Source: Bhargavaea ullalensis
GTDB lineage: Bacteria > Bacillota > Bacilli > Bacillales_A > Planococcaceae
DNA: 64,000 nt
Reading direction: 5' to 3' (one strand)
NCBI RefSeq assembly: GCF_040545425.1
Contig: NZ_JBEPLW010000016.1
Made by a program: the position numbers and the translations under genes. Every line of letters begins with the position of its first letter. Position 1 is the first letter of the stretch. The notes under the pieces are model-generated. The model was given only the letters and a program-made list of their open reading frames with translations. It was not told the DNA's origin and did not search any database. This document shows, piece by piece, positions 7,359 to 15,720 of the stretch.

Positions 7359-8618
7359 ATGAGGCAGATCCAGACAGGCAACCAAGCAATGGTGAAAACA
7401 ATCAACAAGTCCATCGTCCTGGACTTGATCATCCAAAACGGCCCGATCTCACGGGCGGACATCTCCAAAGAAACCGGGCTCAACCGCGCCACCGTCTCGA
7501 CGATGGTCGCCGAACTGATCGAAGACTCGTTCGTGTTTGAAATCGGAGAAGGCAAATCAAGCGGCGGACGAAAACCCGTCATGCTTTATTTCAATGAACG
7601 GGCCGGATTCGCGGTCGGGATTGACCTCGGCGTGAACTATCTGCTCGGCGTGTTGACCGATTTAAACGGAGCGGTCGTCCAAGAGATCTCGGTGCCGTTG
7701 GTGGGTCGCGAAGAAGAACGGGTGGTGGAGGCATTGGAAGGGATGATGCGCAAGCTGATCGGGCGAGCTCCGGAAAGCCCGTACGGCGTCGTCGGCATCG
7801 GCGTCGGCGTCCCGGGAATCGTCGACCGCGAAGGCAAAATCCTATTCGCCCCGAACCTCGGCTGGCGCGACGTCGAACTGAAACCCCGGCTCGAGCGGAC
7901 ATTCGGCGTCCCCGTCCAGATCATCAACGAAGCCAACGCCGGCGCAAACGGCGAATGCCTCTACGGTGCCGGAAAACTCGCCGCCGACCAGGTCTACATC
8001 TCCATCGGCATCGGCATCGGCGCCGGCATCATCATCGACGGCCAACTCTACTCCGGCAAAACCGGCATCGCCGGAGAAGTCGGCCACATGACCATCCAGG
8101 CGACAGGGGACAGATGTCGTTGCGGCAACTATGGATGCTGGGAGCTGTATGCGTCGGAGAAGGCGTTGCTGGGGGAAGTGGGGGAGGGAGAGAGTGGGAG
8201 TGCGGAGAGCGGAGTGAGTGACAGTGCGGGGGACGGAGCGGGCGGTGTTCCGGGTGAGCGTGCTGCAGCAGAGGAAGGCGACCGCCTGGAGGAAATCTTG
8301 GCCCGTGCCCAAACCGGCGACCCGCACGTCCTCGCGGCGCTCGACAAAATCGGCGCCTCCATCGGCATCGGCCTCATTTCAATCATTCACTCTTTCAATC
8401 CCGAGACAGTTATCATCGGAAATCGCCTCGCCCGGTTCGGCGAATGGCTGAGAGAACCTATTCAGAAGGTGCTGGACGAAAGACTCGCCACCCATCAAGG
8501 GGAAACACCAGAGATTCAATTCTCCTTGCTGGGACGGGATTCATGCGCAGTCGGAGCGGCTGCGTTTCGAATTACCGGGTTTTTGGAGCGGTTGGGGGGA
8601 GAGGGGAAGGTTGGGTGA
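7359..8618 (+). CDS. xylR: Xylose operon repressor, ROK family
   Basis: 419 aa: N-terminal winged HTH (about 5-65, ISRADISKETGLNRATVST in the recognition region) fused to a ROK sugar-kinase-like domain with GIDLGVNYLLGVL, GVGVPGIVDREGKI and the zinc motif CRCGNYGCWE. ATG 7359 is chosen over upstream in-frame starts because GGGGAGG lies 5 nt before it. Expected to bind the operator at 2778-2802 and be released by xylose. Odd: after ASEKALL there is a run rich in Gly, Glu, Ser and Ala (encoded at about 8170-8275), apparently an insertion relative to the roughly 384-aa B. subtilis protein, in DNA unlike its surroundings. Confidence 0.93.
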   Translation: MRQIQTGNQAMVKTINKSIVLDLIIQNGPISRADISKETGLNRATVSTMVAELIEDSFVFEIGEGKSSGGRKPVMLYFNERAGFAVGIDLGVNYLLGVLTDLNGAVVQEISVPLVGREEERVVEALEGMMRKLIGRAPESPYGVVGIGVGVPGIVDREGKILFAPNLGWRDVELKPRLERTFGVPVQIINEANAGANGECLYGAGKLAADQVYISIGIGIGAGIIIDGQLYSGKTGIAGEVGHMTIQATGDRCRCGNYGCWELYASEKALLGEVGEGESGSAESGVSDSAGDGAGGVPGERAAAEEGDRLEEILARAQTGDPHVLAALDKIGASIGIGLISIIHSFNPETVIIGNRLARFGEWLREPIQKVLDERLATHQGETPEIQFSLLGRDSCAVGAAAFRITGFLERLGGEGKVG

Positions 8619-8680
8619 GGGTGTGGGGTAGTGATTGAGGGGGAGAATTGGCTACAGGACAGCTGTATAACCGGAAAAGG

Positions 8681-8785
8681 TACCGACTCGGAGCCGATTG
8701 CCACCGACTCGCGTCAGATTGGTACCCACTCAGGGCGGTTTGCTACCGGCTCGCGCCAAATTGCTACCCACTCGAGCACAATAAA
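8681..8785 (+). repeat. 21-nt tandem repeat array A (5 units)
   Basis: Five consecutive imperfect 21-nt units start at 8681, 8702, 8723, 8744 and 8765, each beginning TACC/CACC followed by GACTCG, CACTCA, GGCTCG or CACTCG and most ending ATTGC, ATTGG or TTTGC. It lies between the xylR stop and a bidirectional terminator. Related arrays occur at 14731, 27810 and 57313, and a same-period variant at 54254. Confidence 0.8.
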
Positions 8786-8831
8786 TATTTAAAAGGAGGA
8801 AAGCGGACGCCGCTCTCCTCCTTTTAAATAT
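8785..8831. terminator. Bidirectional terminator between xylR and the convergent small gene
   Basis: A 16-bp perfect stem (8785-8800 with 8816-8831, core AAAAGGAGGA/TCCTCCTTTT) with an inner 5-bp stem AGCGG/CCGCT. A and T runs on the two flanks suit termination from either side. The minus-strand gene ends inside it. Confidence 0.9.
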
Positions 8832-9063
8832 GCCCTCGCAGAACTTCCAGTACATCCTTGTCTGCGTTTGCCTGGTCGCTTTTGCTCATTTTCCCGTAAA
8901 TATTCCCGAACAGCCCGTACTCAATGGCTTCCCGGGCAGGGTCATACCAAATTGTGCCGGCGAAGCGGCCGGTCTTTTCTTTCACCCGGATGCCGAGAAG
9001 GTTTGCGTTGGTTCTTGTGATGTCGTTCGATACCACTTCGCCGATTCCGTGGATTTGATTCAT
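8824..9063 (-). CDS. Small protein of unknown function (79 aa)
   Basis: Begins MNQIHGIGEVVSND and ends ADKDVLEVLRGHI. No TM segment or signal peptide. A predicted beta-rich middle (LLGIRVKEKTGRFAGTIWYD) precedes a helical C-terminus. SD AAGGAG is 7 nt before the ATG and the stop lies in the shared terminator, which supports a real gene. I do not recognise the family. Confidence 0.6.
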   Translation of the reverse strand: MNQIHGIGEVVSNDITRTNANLLGIRVKEKTGRFAGTIWYDPAREAIEYGLFGNIYGKMSKSDQANADKDVLEVLRGHI

Positions 9064-9189
9064 GGGGGATTCTCCTTTGTCTTTGGTTTTAATTAAACGG
9101 TATCTTCAGTGTAAATCTCCTGCGGTGTCTCAATCCACTGTTTGACTTGACGACCGTACTCTAAAGGAATCAACTTGAACGAATAAAAG

Positions 9190-9220
9190 AGAAGCATGCG
9201 CGAAAACAGCGCATGCTTCT
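9190..9220 (-). terminator. Terminator of the SLH-protein gene
   Basis: Perfect 12-bp stem (9190-9201 with 9209-9220, AGAAGCATGCGC) with a 7-nt loop. On the minus strand it is followed by CTTTTATT. Confidence 0.85.
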
Positions 9221-9258
9221 TTATGTTCATGGTCGTAACTCTGTAACCTACATGAAAA

Positions 9259-10968
9259 TCACTCTGTTGGTTTGGTTGGTTCAATAACAATGATGTTGTC
9301 TTTGGTAATCTCTTTCGTTGCCGGAGCGACCGCTGGGTTTTTAGCAACGGAATTATCCGTAATCACCAGCGCCTCGTTGTTTGGACCTTCCGGGACAATG
9401 GTGATGGTGGAAGTCTGCTCGATGTCCATCGGTGGGATGCTGACATAAACTTTTCCGTTTTCTACATCTACGTCTGAAATTTTCACCTGGGTTCCGCCTG
9501 CTTTAAAAATCAGGTCATCTCCAACGTTTTCGACGTTATAGCGGGTTATCCCATTTAAAATATTTATCAGATCGAAGTCACGATCTTCATCAAGTCCTTG
9601 TGTACTAAAATACAAAGGTGCCATCTCTTCGGAGAATGTCAGCTCAAGGGTATCTGTGATTTCAGAATCCGAAGAAGGAATGACGTAATGGGCAGAGACC
9701 AGGGTTGGGGAGACATTATCACCATACGTACCCTTGATTGTGAAGTTTTCAGGTTCTTCACCATTATTGGCTGCCCATGCATTATTAACCACGATGGAGC
9801 CATCGATGTTTCGGATATTTCTTGTAAACTCCAGTGTATACTCAAAGTCTTCGGTAACCTCTTGATCCGTTCCCAAAGTGATGATGATATACCCTGTTTT
9901 AAGTTGCACTTTTGATCCGGCAGGCATAGGTCCGCCGTTAAACAGATAATTGGAAAGGTCGAGAGCGGAATCGGTCAAATACGGGATGTCCACTCTGATT
10001 TCATTCTGATCTTCATTTTTATAAACAGTAATCGGCTCGGCATAAGTCTGCTCTCTGACGTCCACTTGAAAAGACGCTTTCAGGTCTGTATCCGCTACAG
10101 TCCCGGTAAGAATATATGTACCGATTTCATCCTTCATGAGATTGCTCGTGTCCCACTTTACCGCCTTGGTCGTTTGTGTTCCATCTTCCAGCATTACTTT
10201 GACTGTCTCAGGAAGTACAGGTGTTATCCCAACTGTAATTGGTAGTGCGTAGTCGGGACTAATGACAGACTTGACTCGTACCGGAAGTGGCTCCTTCGGA
10301 TCCAGTCCTTCTGACACTTTATAGGCACGGACCAGGAACGAGGCGAACTGCCCCCGGCTGGTTTTGCTCAGCGGGTGGTACGGATTGGCGTTGGAGACGC
10401 CGTTTTCATAGATGATTTCGATCGACTTGGCATAACCGGACTGTTTTGTGTCTTTGATGCCCGGATTGCCTTCTTTATCCTTGAAGTCGAACGCCCGCAC
10501 GAGGACTTCTGCAATCTGGTCGCGCGGCATCAGTTTGGACGCCATCAGCTGGTTGTTCGATCCTTCGAAGATGCCCGCTTCTTTCACGATCTTCGAGTAA
10601 GTGACCAGTTCCTTGTCAGCCCAGCTGTCCGGAACGTCCGCAAAGTTTTTTACCTCAGAGATATTGTGCTCCTTGATGTATTCCTCGAGTGTCATCCCGC
10701 TCTTTGCGACCACGTACTTGCCGAACGCTTTCGCGACATTTCCGCGGTTCAGCTTCTGATCCGGCTTGAACGTCGAGTCGTTATAGCCGGTCATGATTCC
10801 CAGTGCCTGAGCCTCCAAGATCGACTCATAGTGTGAACTTGTTGCCGGTACGTCCGAGAATTTCTTGGATGTTGGCATCGGAGCCGCCGCCACCGGCACA
10901 ACTGCCGATCCTACGAGGGCAGAAGCTGCCGCGATTGCCGCGGCTCTTTTGTATGTATTTGCTTTCAA
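9259..10968 (-). CDS. S-layer homology (SLH) domain surface protein with Ig-like domain
   Basis: About 569 aa. A TTG start at 10968 is chosen: TTAGGAGG lies 9 nt upstream and the protein then begins LKANTYKRAAAIAAASALVG (initiated with Met), a standard Sec signal peptide ending near VAAAP. Residues of about 30-215 form three SLH repeats (KKFSDVPATSSHYESI; NFADVPDSWADKELV; IKDTKQSGYAKSIEIIYENG), which anchor proteins to pyruvylated wall polysaccharide. Then an Ig-like (Big_4-like) domain with PVLPETVKVMLEDGT and WDTSN...GTYILTGTV, and a beta-rich C-terminus with ETDTLELTFSEEM-type segments. Monocistronic, own terminator at 9190. Probably a structural or adhesive surface protein; no enzyme motif seen. 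Confidence 0.88.
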   Translation of the reverse strand: MKANTYKRAAAIAAASALVGSAVVPVAAAPMPTSKKFSDVPATSSHYESILEAQALGIMTGYNDSTFKPDQKLNRGNVAKAFGKYVVAKSGMTLEEYIKEHNISEVKNFADVPDSWADKELVTYSKIVKEAGIFEGSNNQLMASKLMPRDQIAEVLVRAFDFKDKEGNPGIKDTKQSGYAKSIEIIYENGVSNANPYHPLSKTSRGQFASFLVRAYKVSEGLDPKEPLPVRVKSVISPDYALPITVGITPVLPETVKVMLEDGTQTTKAVKWDTSNLMKDEIGTYILTGTVADTDLKASFQVDVREQTYAEPITVYKNEDQNEIRVDIPYLTDSALDLSNYLFNGGPMPAGSKVQLKTGYIIITLGTDQEVTEDFEYTLEFTRNIRNIDGSIVVNNAWAANNGEEPENFTIKGTYGDNVSPTLVSAHYVIPSSDSEITDTLELTFSEEMAPLYFSTQGLDEDRDFDLINILNGITRYNVENVGDDLIFKAGGTQVKISDVDVENGKVYVSIPPMDIEQTSTITIVPEGPNNEALVITDNSVAKNPAVAPATKEITKDNIIVIEPTKPTE

Positions 10969-11182
10969 AAAGAATAACCTCCTAAATAAAGTATGGAAAC
11001 ACAATCCCGCTACAGAAAATAATACCACATAGGTAGTGAGGGGGGTATTACCGGTGAGACATTTGTGAAAATTTTATAATAGTAGGACAAGCGGCTGCCG
11101 GATGGGACGTTAATGGGGATCTGTGTCCACCTTTTCCTGTGTTTCTCTATATCACTGGAAACGGGGAAGGAGAGGGTGCGAC

Positions 11183-11419
11183 GTGAGGAAGGAGTTTGGT
11201 AAAGAGCCGGGGCTGGTGAATAGAGTCCTGTTTTTCTATAGTGACTGGATTGGCTCGCTGGATCTGTTTGCATATGACTACTTGATGGAGTTGATCCGGG
11301 AATTCGGAGCGGAGGGAGTGGACCGGAAATTGAGACAGGCGGTGTCGGACGGGAGAACGGGAGAGTCGGTGCTGGTGGAGATGGACCGGGCGTTATCGGC
11401 GGAGTGGGTGGAGGGGTGA
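11183..11419 (+). CDS. Small hypothetical protein (78 aa)
   Basis: GTG start at 11183 behind GGAGAGGG. The product reads VRKEFGKEPGLVNRVLFFYS and continues as predicted helices with many acidic and basic residues. No signal peptide or known motif. A weak hairpin with G-U pairs and a T run (about 11430-11470) follows. An ATG at 11123 would add 20 residues but has no clear SD. Unrecognised family. Confidence 0.4.
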   Translation: MRKEFGKEPGLVNRVLFFYSDWIGSLDLFAYDYLMELIREFGAEGVDRKLRQAVSDGRTGESVLVEMDRALSAEWVEG

Positions 11420-11606
11420 GAGGGAAGCAAAAGGCTGGACGGGTAGCTAGTTTCCTATCCGGCTTTTTGGTTGCGGAGCAGTAATAGTGCTTTGTGACTG
11501 TGGTTTGGTCTTGGTTGAAATGATTGACCGGTAGCATGGTGACTAATTAACTAAGTAGTAGTAATATTGTAGAAAGGATTCCAACAAACCAAAGGGGGAA
11601 TTGCGG

Positions 11607-12140
11607 ATGGTGGTATGGGAGGAGCCGGAAATTAAGATTCAAACAGGGACTTGGGGTAAGGGGAGAAATGTTACGGTTATGTTTGATTCGACGGAAAGGC
11701 ATCGATATCGTCTGAATGTGATTTGGGATGTCTTGAAGCCCTCATGCCTGTTCATCATGATAAATCCCAGTACTGCAGATGCTATGGAGCCAGACCCGAC
11801 ATTAAATCGGTGTGTCGGTTTTGCAGAGAGACACGGATTTGGCTCATTGGAAGTGGTGAACCTTTACTCTTACCGGACCAAAGATGTAAAAGAACTTTGG
11901 AATTCAGGAGAGCTTCATTGTCCGGAAAATGACCTCCGTGTCAAAGAAGCGATCCGGACGGCTGATCAGGTGATTGTTGCATGGGGGAATGAGGGAGCAA
12001 ACAACGGGAAATACCGGTTGGCATTAGACTGGATCCGAGAAGCGGGAAAGACCCCTTACTGTTTCGGAAAAACTGCGAGTGGAATGCCGAAGCACCCGCT
12101 GTTCCTTCCACGGGATACGGAGCTTGAGGTGTGTGAATAA
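11607..12140 (+). CDS. DUF1643 family protein
   Basis: 177 aa from ATG 11607 (AGGGGG at 9 nt; TTG 11601 is too close to it). Characteristic DUF1643 features: an N-terminal beta segment, FIMINPSTADAMEPDPTLNR, then VVNLYSYRTKDVKEL, VIVAWGN and GKTASGMPKHPLFLP near the end. The biochemical role of the family is unknown to me; it is common on phages and mobile islands. It precedes a restriction-endonuclease-fold gene by 39 nt, which hints at an accessory cluster. Confidence 0.85.
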   Translation: MVVWEEPEIKIQTGTWGKGRNVTVMFDSTERHRYRLNVIWDVLKPSCLFIMINPSTADAMEPDPTLNRCVGFAERHGFGSLEVVNLYSYRTKDVKELWNSGELHCPENDLRVKEAIRTADQVIVAWGNEGANNGKYRLALDWIREAGKTPYCFGKTASGMPKHPLFLPRDTELEVCE

Positions 12141-12179
12141 GAAAGCAGTTAAGAGCGGATGGAAAGGGGATCTGATTTG

Positions 12180-12662
12180 ATGCCAAAGTTAAACAGTTTA
12201 ATGAGAAATCCTGATCGGTTTCTTATGGACGAAGACACTGTAAACGTTGCCGTCGCTGAATACTTGATAAGTCGGAGATTTCAATGTGAGGCTCCGCTTG
12301 TCGGCAGACAGCACGGTGTGGACGTGAAGGCGAGAAAGGGGAGTCTGGAAGTTTTCGTCGAGTCTAAAGGCTCCCGGAAGAATGGAGCAGAAGCAGATAT
12401 TGTATTCGACCACGCCCAAATTGTCACTCACCTGGCCAAGCAGATCCATACACTGATGAAGTACGCAACTGAGCATGGGCCCAGGCAAATATATGTACTG
12501 GCCAACCCCGACATCGACCGAATCCGAAACGAGTACGAAAAAGTTGCTCAAATGGTGGAGAAGTTGGGGTTTGTCTGCATGTGGGTTCAGGAAGACCGGT
12601 CGATTAAAGTGGAAGGACCGGAGGAAATGCGGGGAGTGTTGGAGAGTTGTGGGTTTTGGTGA
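12180..12662 (+). CDS. Restriction-endonuclease-fold (PD-(D/E)XK-like) protein
   Basis: 160 aa from ATG 12180 (AAAGGGG upstream; ATG 12159 in frame is an alternative). Residues 46-63 read GVDVKARKGSLEVFVESK: D48 followed by E61-S-K63 on the next strand is the classic D...ExK nuclease core. The remainder is helical with QIYVLANPDIDRIRNEYEK and a final EDRSIKVEG strand. No partner methylase or toxin is adjacent. It may be a small nuclease or an inactive relative. A paralogous fragment lies at 13113-13172. Confidence 0.55.
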   Translation: MPKLNSLMRNPDRFLMDEDTVNVAVAEYLISRRFQCEAPLVGRQHGVDVKARKGSLEVFVESKGSRKNGAEADIVFDHAQIVTHLAKQIHTLMKYATEHGPRQIYVLANPDIDRIRNEYEKVAQMVEKLGFVCMWVQEDRSIKVEGPEEMRGVLESCGFW

Positions 12663-12744
12663 AAGGGAAAAAAGCTTTTCATAAATAGAGATAATATGAT
12701 TGCTATTTACGTTGTAATAGGAGAAAGAAAGCGAGGAAGTTAAA

Positions 12745-13023
12745 ATGGATGAAATTGTTGAATTGCTCAGAGAGATGGTGGATAAGTTAGATCAAGTTGA
12801 TTCAAGGCTGTTGGAAGTTACAATGGGAATTGATTCTCTTAACGAAGAAGTTTCATCTATCAAAGGGTACGGGCTTGATAACAGTATCTCCGATGTAGCT
12901 CAGGCACTGAATGACGTGAAAGAAAATATCGGAGAATTGTCTGGGGACGGTCTATACAATTCTCTCACAGATGTCTGCAATAAGCTTGATGATGTTGTTT
13001 TTCAGGTTAGTATACTGGATTAA
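12745..13023 (+). CDS. Small coiled-coil protein with an internal repeat (92 aa)
   Basis: SD GAGGAAGT is close to the ATG. The N-terminal 35 residues (MDEIVELLREMVDKLDQVDS) are strongly heptad-like. Then two similar segments occur, GYGLDNSISDVAQALNDV and GDGLYNSLTDVCNKLDDV. No TM segment. Function unknown; it resembles small helical adaptor or immunity-like proteins only in general build. Confidence 0.6.
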   Translation: MDEIVELLREMVDKLDQVDSRLLEVTMGIDSLNEEVSSIKGYGLDNSISDVAQALNDVKENIGELSGDGLYNSLTDVCNKLDDVVFQVSILD

Positions 13024-13112
13024 GACGGCTTTATTCCAAGTGACTTTGTATCTAATCGCAATTAACGTCTCCTCTTGCCTTGATATGGGAATACAAGCAT
13101 TGATTCGAGTAA

Positions 13113-13172
13113 ATAGTACTGGCCAACCCGGACATTAACCTGATTGGCAACGAATACATAGAGGCAATAAAA
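13113..13172 (+). pseudogene. Fragment paralogous to the gene at 12180
   Basis: In one frame this reads IVLANPDINLIGNEYIEAIK, matching the YVLANPDIDRIRNEYEKVAQ segment of the upstream restriction-endonuclease-fold protein. The nucleotide match is also clear (GTACTGGCCAACCC in both). No flanking coding sequence remains, so this is the relic of a second copy. The rest of the 13024-13328 gap holds nothing recognisable. Confidence 0.55.
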
Positions 13173-13328
13173 ACCGTGAATTGGATTGTCATAATTAGGT
13201 GGCAATCCTTTTTTGATGGCAGAACCAGAAACGACTTTTTGCGAAACGGAATAAACACTCCACCGACCTTCACATTCCCCCCCAATTCTCTTTATACTAA
13301 AGAAAAAGATCACCGGGGAGGGCATCAA

Positions 13329-14696
13329 ATGAGTCGGCAGGATTTGATTGATTATATCGCTGCGGCGACGGCGTTTTATGGGGTTATTTCGATGGAGAAG
13401 ATAGGTCAGCTGTTCGAGGAACATACAGGCATCGGCTTCAGCCGCGGAAATGTCCGGAAGTTTGCGGAGATGGAAGAGGCGGCTTTGATAGCGCGTTTTG
13501 CCGTGCCGAGCGGCAATTGGTTTGTGTATGAGTCGATCGATGATTCAGGCGAACTTGAGACTTATCTCGACCGGACTCACGGGAAACGGTATTACGTTCC
13601 CGAGAAGGACGAGATGCTGCGGTACGGAGATCAGTTTTATATTCCGATGACGGAGGAAGTGCAAGCGCTCCAGACGTTTCTTACTGACCAATTGGGCGCG
13701 GATGAGGAGTTGGCGGAGGATATTCTTCTTTCTGTTAAAGATGCGGCGAATGATCCGGAGCGGGGATTGTTTGAGAACTTGGTCCGCGGGCTGGATCTCG
13801 GCCGTTTTGAAGAGCATTCCGAAGAGGAGCTGGATCAGTACATCACGCTTGGAGCAGCCGTGTTCAATCGGAGCCGGAGCTGGCTGCACCGGGGCAAGAC
13901 GCCGATCGAGGCGGGGGAGCCGCTGCAATTGCCCGATGCTCATCAGCCTGTCCCGATGAAAGTTCAAAGCGAGTGGATTCGCTATATCCGCGCACTGGTC
14001 CGGTTGTACGGAGCCGTGCCGGCAGCAAAAGTCGCGGAAATCTATAATGAGCAGAATCACGCGGAGGTCCGGCCGTCGGAGCTTCTTAACCTGACACTTG
14101 TGGCCCTGCCTGCAGCGTTGCTGATTGACAGCCGGATTGTCGTCCGGGAAGGGAAATTCATGGACGCCCTCCTGCGAAACGGAAACCGGCTGGCAGAGCT
14201 CGAAGCGGATGCATCGGGCAAGCCGTACTATGTCCCGGAGCGGCGTCAACTGCTTCGCTGGGCCGAAGAAAACTATTACGAACCGACCCCTCAGGCGGAA
14301 GCACTCCGGACCTATGCACGGCGGCATCTGTTCAAAAAAGCGTTCCAGGTTGATTATTGGATGAACTTTGCCCACCGGCTCATCCTGATCAACAAGCCGC
14401 CGGCACAGGCCTTCTCTTCGTTGCTGGAACACGGACAAATCGTCCCGAAAGACGAACAGGAAATCCACAGGCTGGCCGATCTGTTCTTCGCTCTGTATAA
14501 CCATGGCCGCAGCTGGGCCAACCGGGGACATACTCCTCAGGAGATCAAGAAGGAGCGGCCTACCCATGTGCGTGCGGGTAGTCGGGTAAGTGACGCTGGT
14601 CCGTCCAATTCCGTCAAGACAGTGGAAAAAGTCGGCCGCAACGAGCCGTGTCCTTGTGGGAGCGGGAAGAAGTATAAGAAGTGTTGCGGGCGGTAG
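13329..14696 (+). CDS. SEC-C motif protein with two tandem homologous modules
   Basis: 455 aa from ATG 13329 (GGGGAGG 7 nt upstream). The C-terminus VGRNEPCPCGSGKKYKKCC is a SEC-C zinc-binding motif. The body is an internal duplication: module 1 (about 1-205) and module 2 (about 218-415) share YYVPEKDEMLRYGDQFY versus YYVPERRQLLRWAEENYY, and FNRSRSWLHRGKTP versus YNHGRSWANRGHTP. The modules look all-helical. SEC-C tails occur on many otherwise unrelated bacterial proteins, including SecA. I do not recognise the duplicated module. Cytoplasmic; no signal peptide. Confidence 0.8.
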   Translation: MSRQDLIDYIAAATAFYGVISMEKIGQLFEEHTGIGFSRGNVRKFAEMEEAALIARFAVPSGNWFVYESIDDSGELETYLDRTHGKRYYVPEKDEMLRYGDQFYIPMTEEVQALQTFLTDQLGADEELAEDILLSVKDAANDPERGLFENLVRGLDLGRFEEHSEEELDQYITLGAAVFNRSRSWLHRGKTPIEAGEPLQLPDAHQPVPMKVQSEWIRYIRALVRLYGAVPAAKVAEIYNEQNHAEVRPSELLNLTLVALPAALLIDSRIVVREGKFMDALLRNGNRLAELEADASGKPYYVPERRQLLRWAEENYYEPTPQAEALRTYARRHLFKKAFQVDYWMNFAHRLILINKPPAQAFSSLLEHGQIVPKDEQEIHRLADLFFALYNHGRSWANRGHTPQEIKKERPTHVRAGSRVSDAGPSNSVKTVEKVGRNEPCPCGSGKKYKKCCGR

Positions 14697-14730
14697 CGGA
14701 AGCTGAATGTCCGTTCAGAGGAGGTTGCAC

Positions 14731-14793
14731 CGGGCGAGTGAGTAGCTTCGGATGGCGAGTGAGTACCAAATGAGTTCGGTGGGTATCTTTTCC
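14731..14793 (-). repeat. 21-nt tandem repeat array B (3 units)
   Basis: Units 14731-14751, 14752-14772 and 14773-14793 share GGCGAGTGAGTA in the first two and CGGTGGGTA in the third; the complement reads TACTCACTCGCC, related to array A. A fourth, poorly matching unit may follow to 14814. It starts 34 nt after the SEC-C gene stop. The remaining gap to 14990 has no gene. Confidence 0.7.
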
Positions 14794-14990
14794 GGCTCTT
14801 GCCGCCTCAGTTTGCTTTATTCCGGGAATACAACCACGTAGCTGAACCTACGAATATTGATCCAACCATCAAGGATTTTTCAAATTGAATGAGGAGGAGG
14901 GCGCCACTGCTCTTCTCCTTGCATGTGTGGTGCGAATAATTAAATCATAGAAAGGGTATCTTATCTGCATAACCCAAATGAGGTGAGCAG

Positions 14991-15470
14991 ATGAAACAAG
15001 AAGAACTAGAAACGCTCAGAGACCTGATCAAAGACGTCGACACGGCGATGCTGACAACGGTGTCCGATGAGGGGCTCGTCTCCCGTCCGATGAAGACGCA
15101 GGAAGTGGAGTTTGACGGGGACTTGTGGTTTTTCACGAAGAAGGAGACGGACAAGTACCGGGAGATTCTCCATGAGAAAGACGTGAACGTCGCCTACGTC
15201 GGCAAGTCCTACGTCTCCGTCCGCGGCCGCGCCGAGATTGTCGATGATCTCGCCAAGAAAAAGGAACTCTGGAGTAAAGCGTACGAGAAAATCATGCAGA
15301 CGACCTACGACGACCCCGACGTCATCCTGATCAAGATCGAGGCAGAGGCCGCCGAGTACTGGGAATCCGGCAGCCTGATCAAGAACATCGCGTTCATGTA
15401 CAAGCGGATGAGAGGGAAGGATGCGGAGTCGGCGGAGATTAATGAGACGGTGGAATTGGATAAGGAATAG
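14991..15470 (+). CDS. General stress protein 26-like, FMN-binding split-barrel (PNPOx fold)
   Basis: 159 aa. The PNPOx-like split barrel is recognisable from AMLTTVSDEGLVSRPMKT, FDGDLWFFTKKETDKY, VNVAYVGKSYVSVRGRAEIV and the C-terminal EAAEYWESGS. This is the B. subtilis YdaG / COG3871 general stress protein type, thought to bind FMN or a related cofactor; the reaction is unknown. Near-consensus SD GAGGTGAG lies 5 nt before the ATG. Monocistronic. Confidence 0.85.
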   Translation: MKQEELETLRDLIKDVDTAMLTTVSDEGLVSRPMKTQEVEFDGDLWFFTKKETDKYREILHEKDVNVAYVGKSYVSVRGRAEIVDDLAKKKELWSKAYEKIMQTTYDDPDVILIKIEAEAAEYWESGSLIKNIAFMYKRMRGKDAESAEINETVELDKE

Positions 15471-15614
15471 TGAGAGTGGATTGTCCGTTGAGGGCAGTCC
15501 TTTTTTTATGGAAGGAAGTGAGTTGGGGAGCAATCTGGTGCAGATACTTCCGTGCAATATCCTTTATTTAGGATTAAGCATCAAAAGTCTTCATGTTTTC
15601 TATCCGCACATAAA

Positions 15615-15631
15615 TTTCACTCACAGTGAAA
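15615..15631 (+). promoter_or_regulatory. Palindrome upstream of the TRAP operon promoter
   Basis: TTTCACTCACAGTGAAA: 7-bp perfect arms with a 3-nt centre, ending 6 nt before the -35 of the promoter at 15638. A plausible operator, possibly for the XRE-cupin regulator at 19653; no direct evidence. Confidence 0.35.
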
Positions 15632-15637
15632 ATTCCA

Positions 15638-15666
15638 TTGACTTTGATTCTTAAGTGAAATACCAT
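15638..15666 (+). promoter_or_regulatory. Putative promoter of the TRAP operon
   Basis: TTGACT at 15638-15643, a 17-nt spacer and TACCAT at 15661-15666, about 55 nt before the start of the solute-binding gene. Confidence 0.45.
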
Positions 15667-15720
15667 CTCAATTAGAACTGTTTAAATAATTCAGTTTAAA
15701 TGGATCGAGGGGGCAAATGA

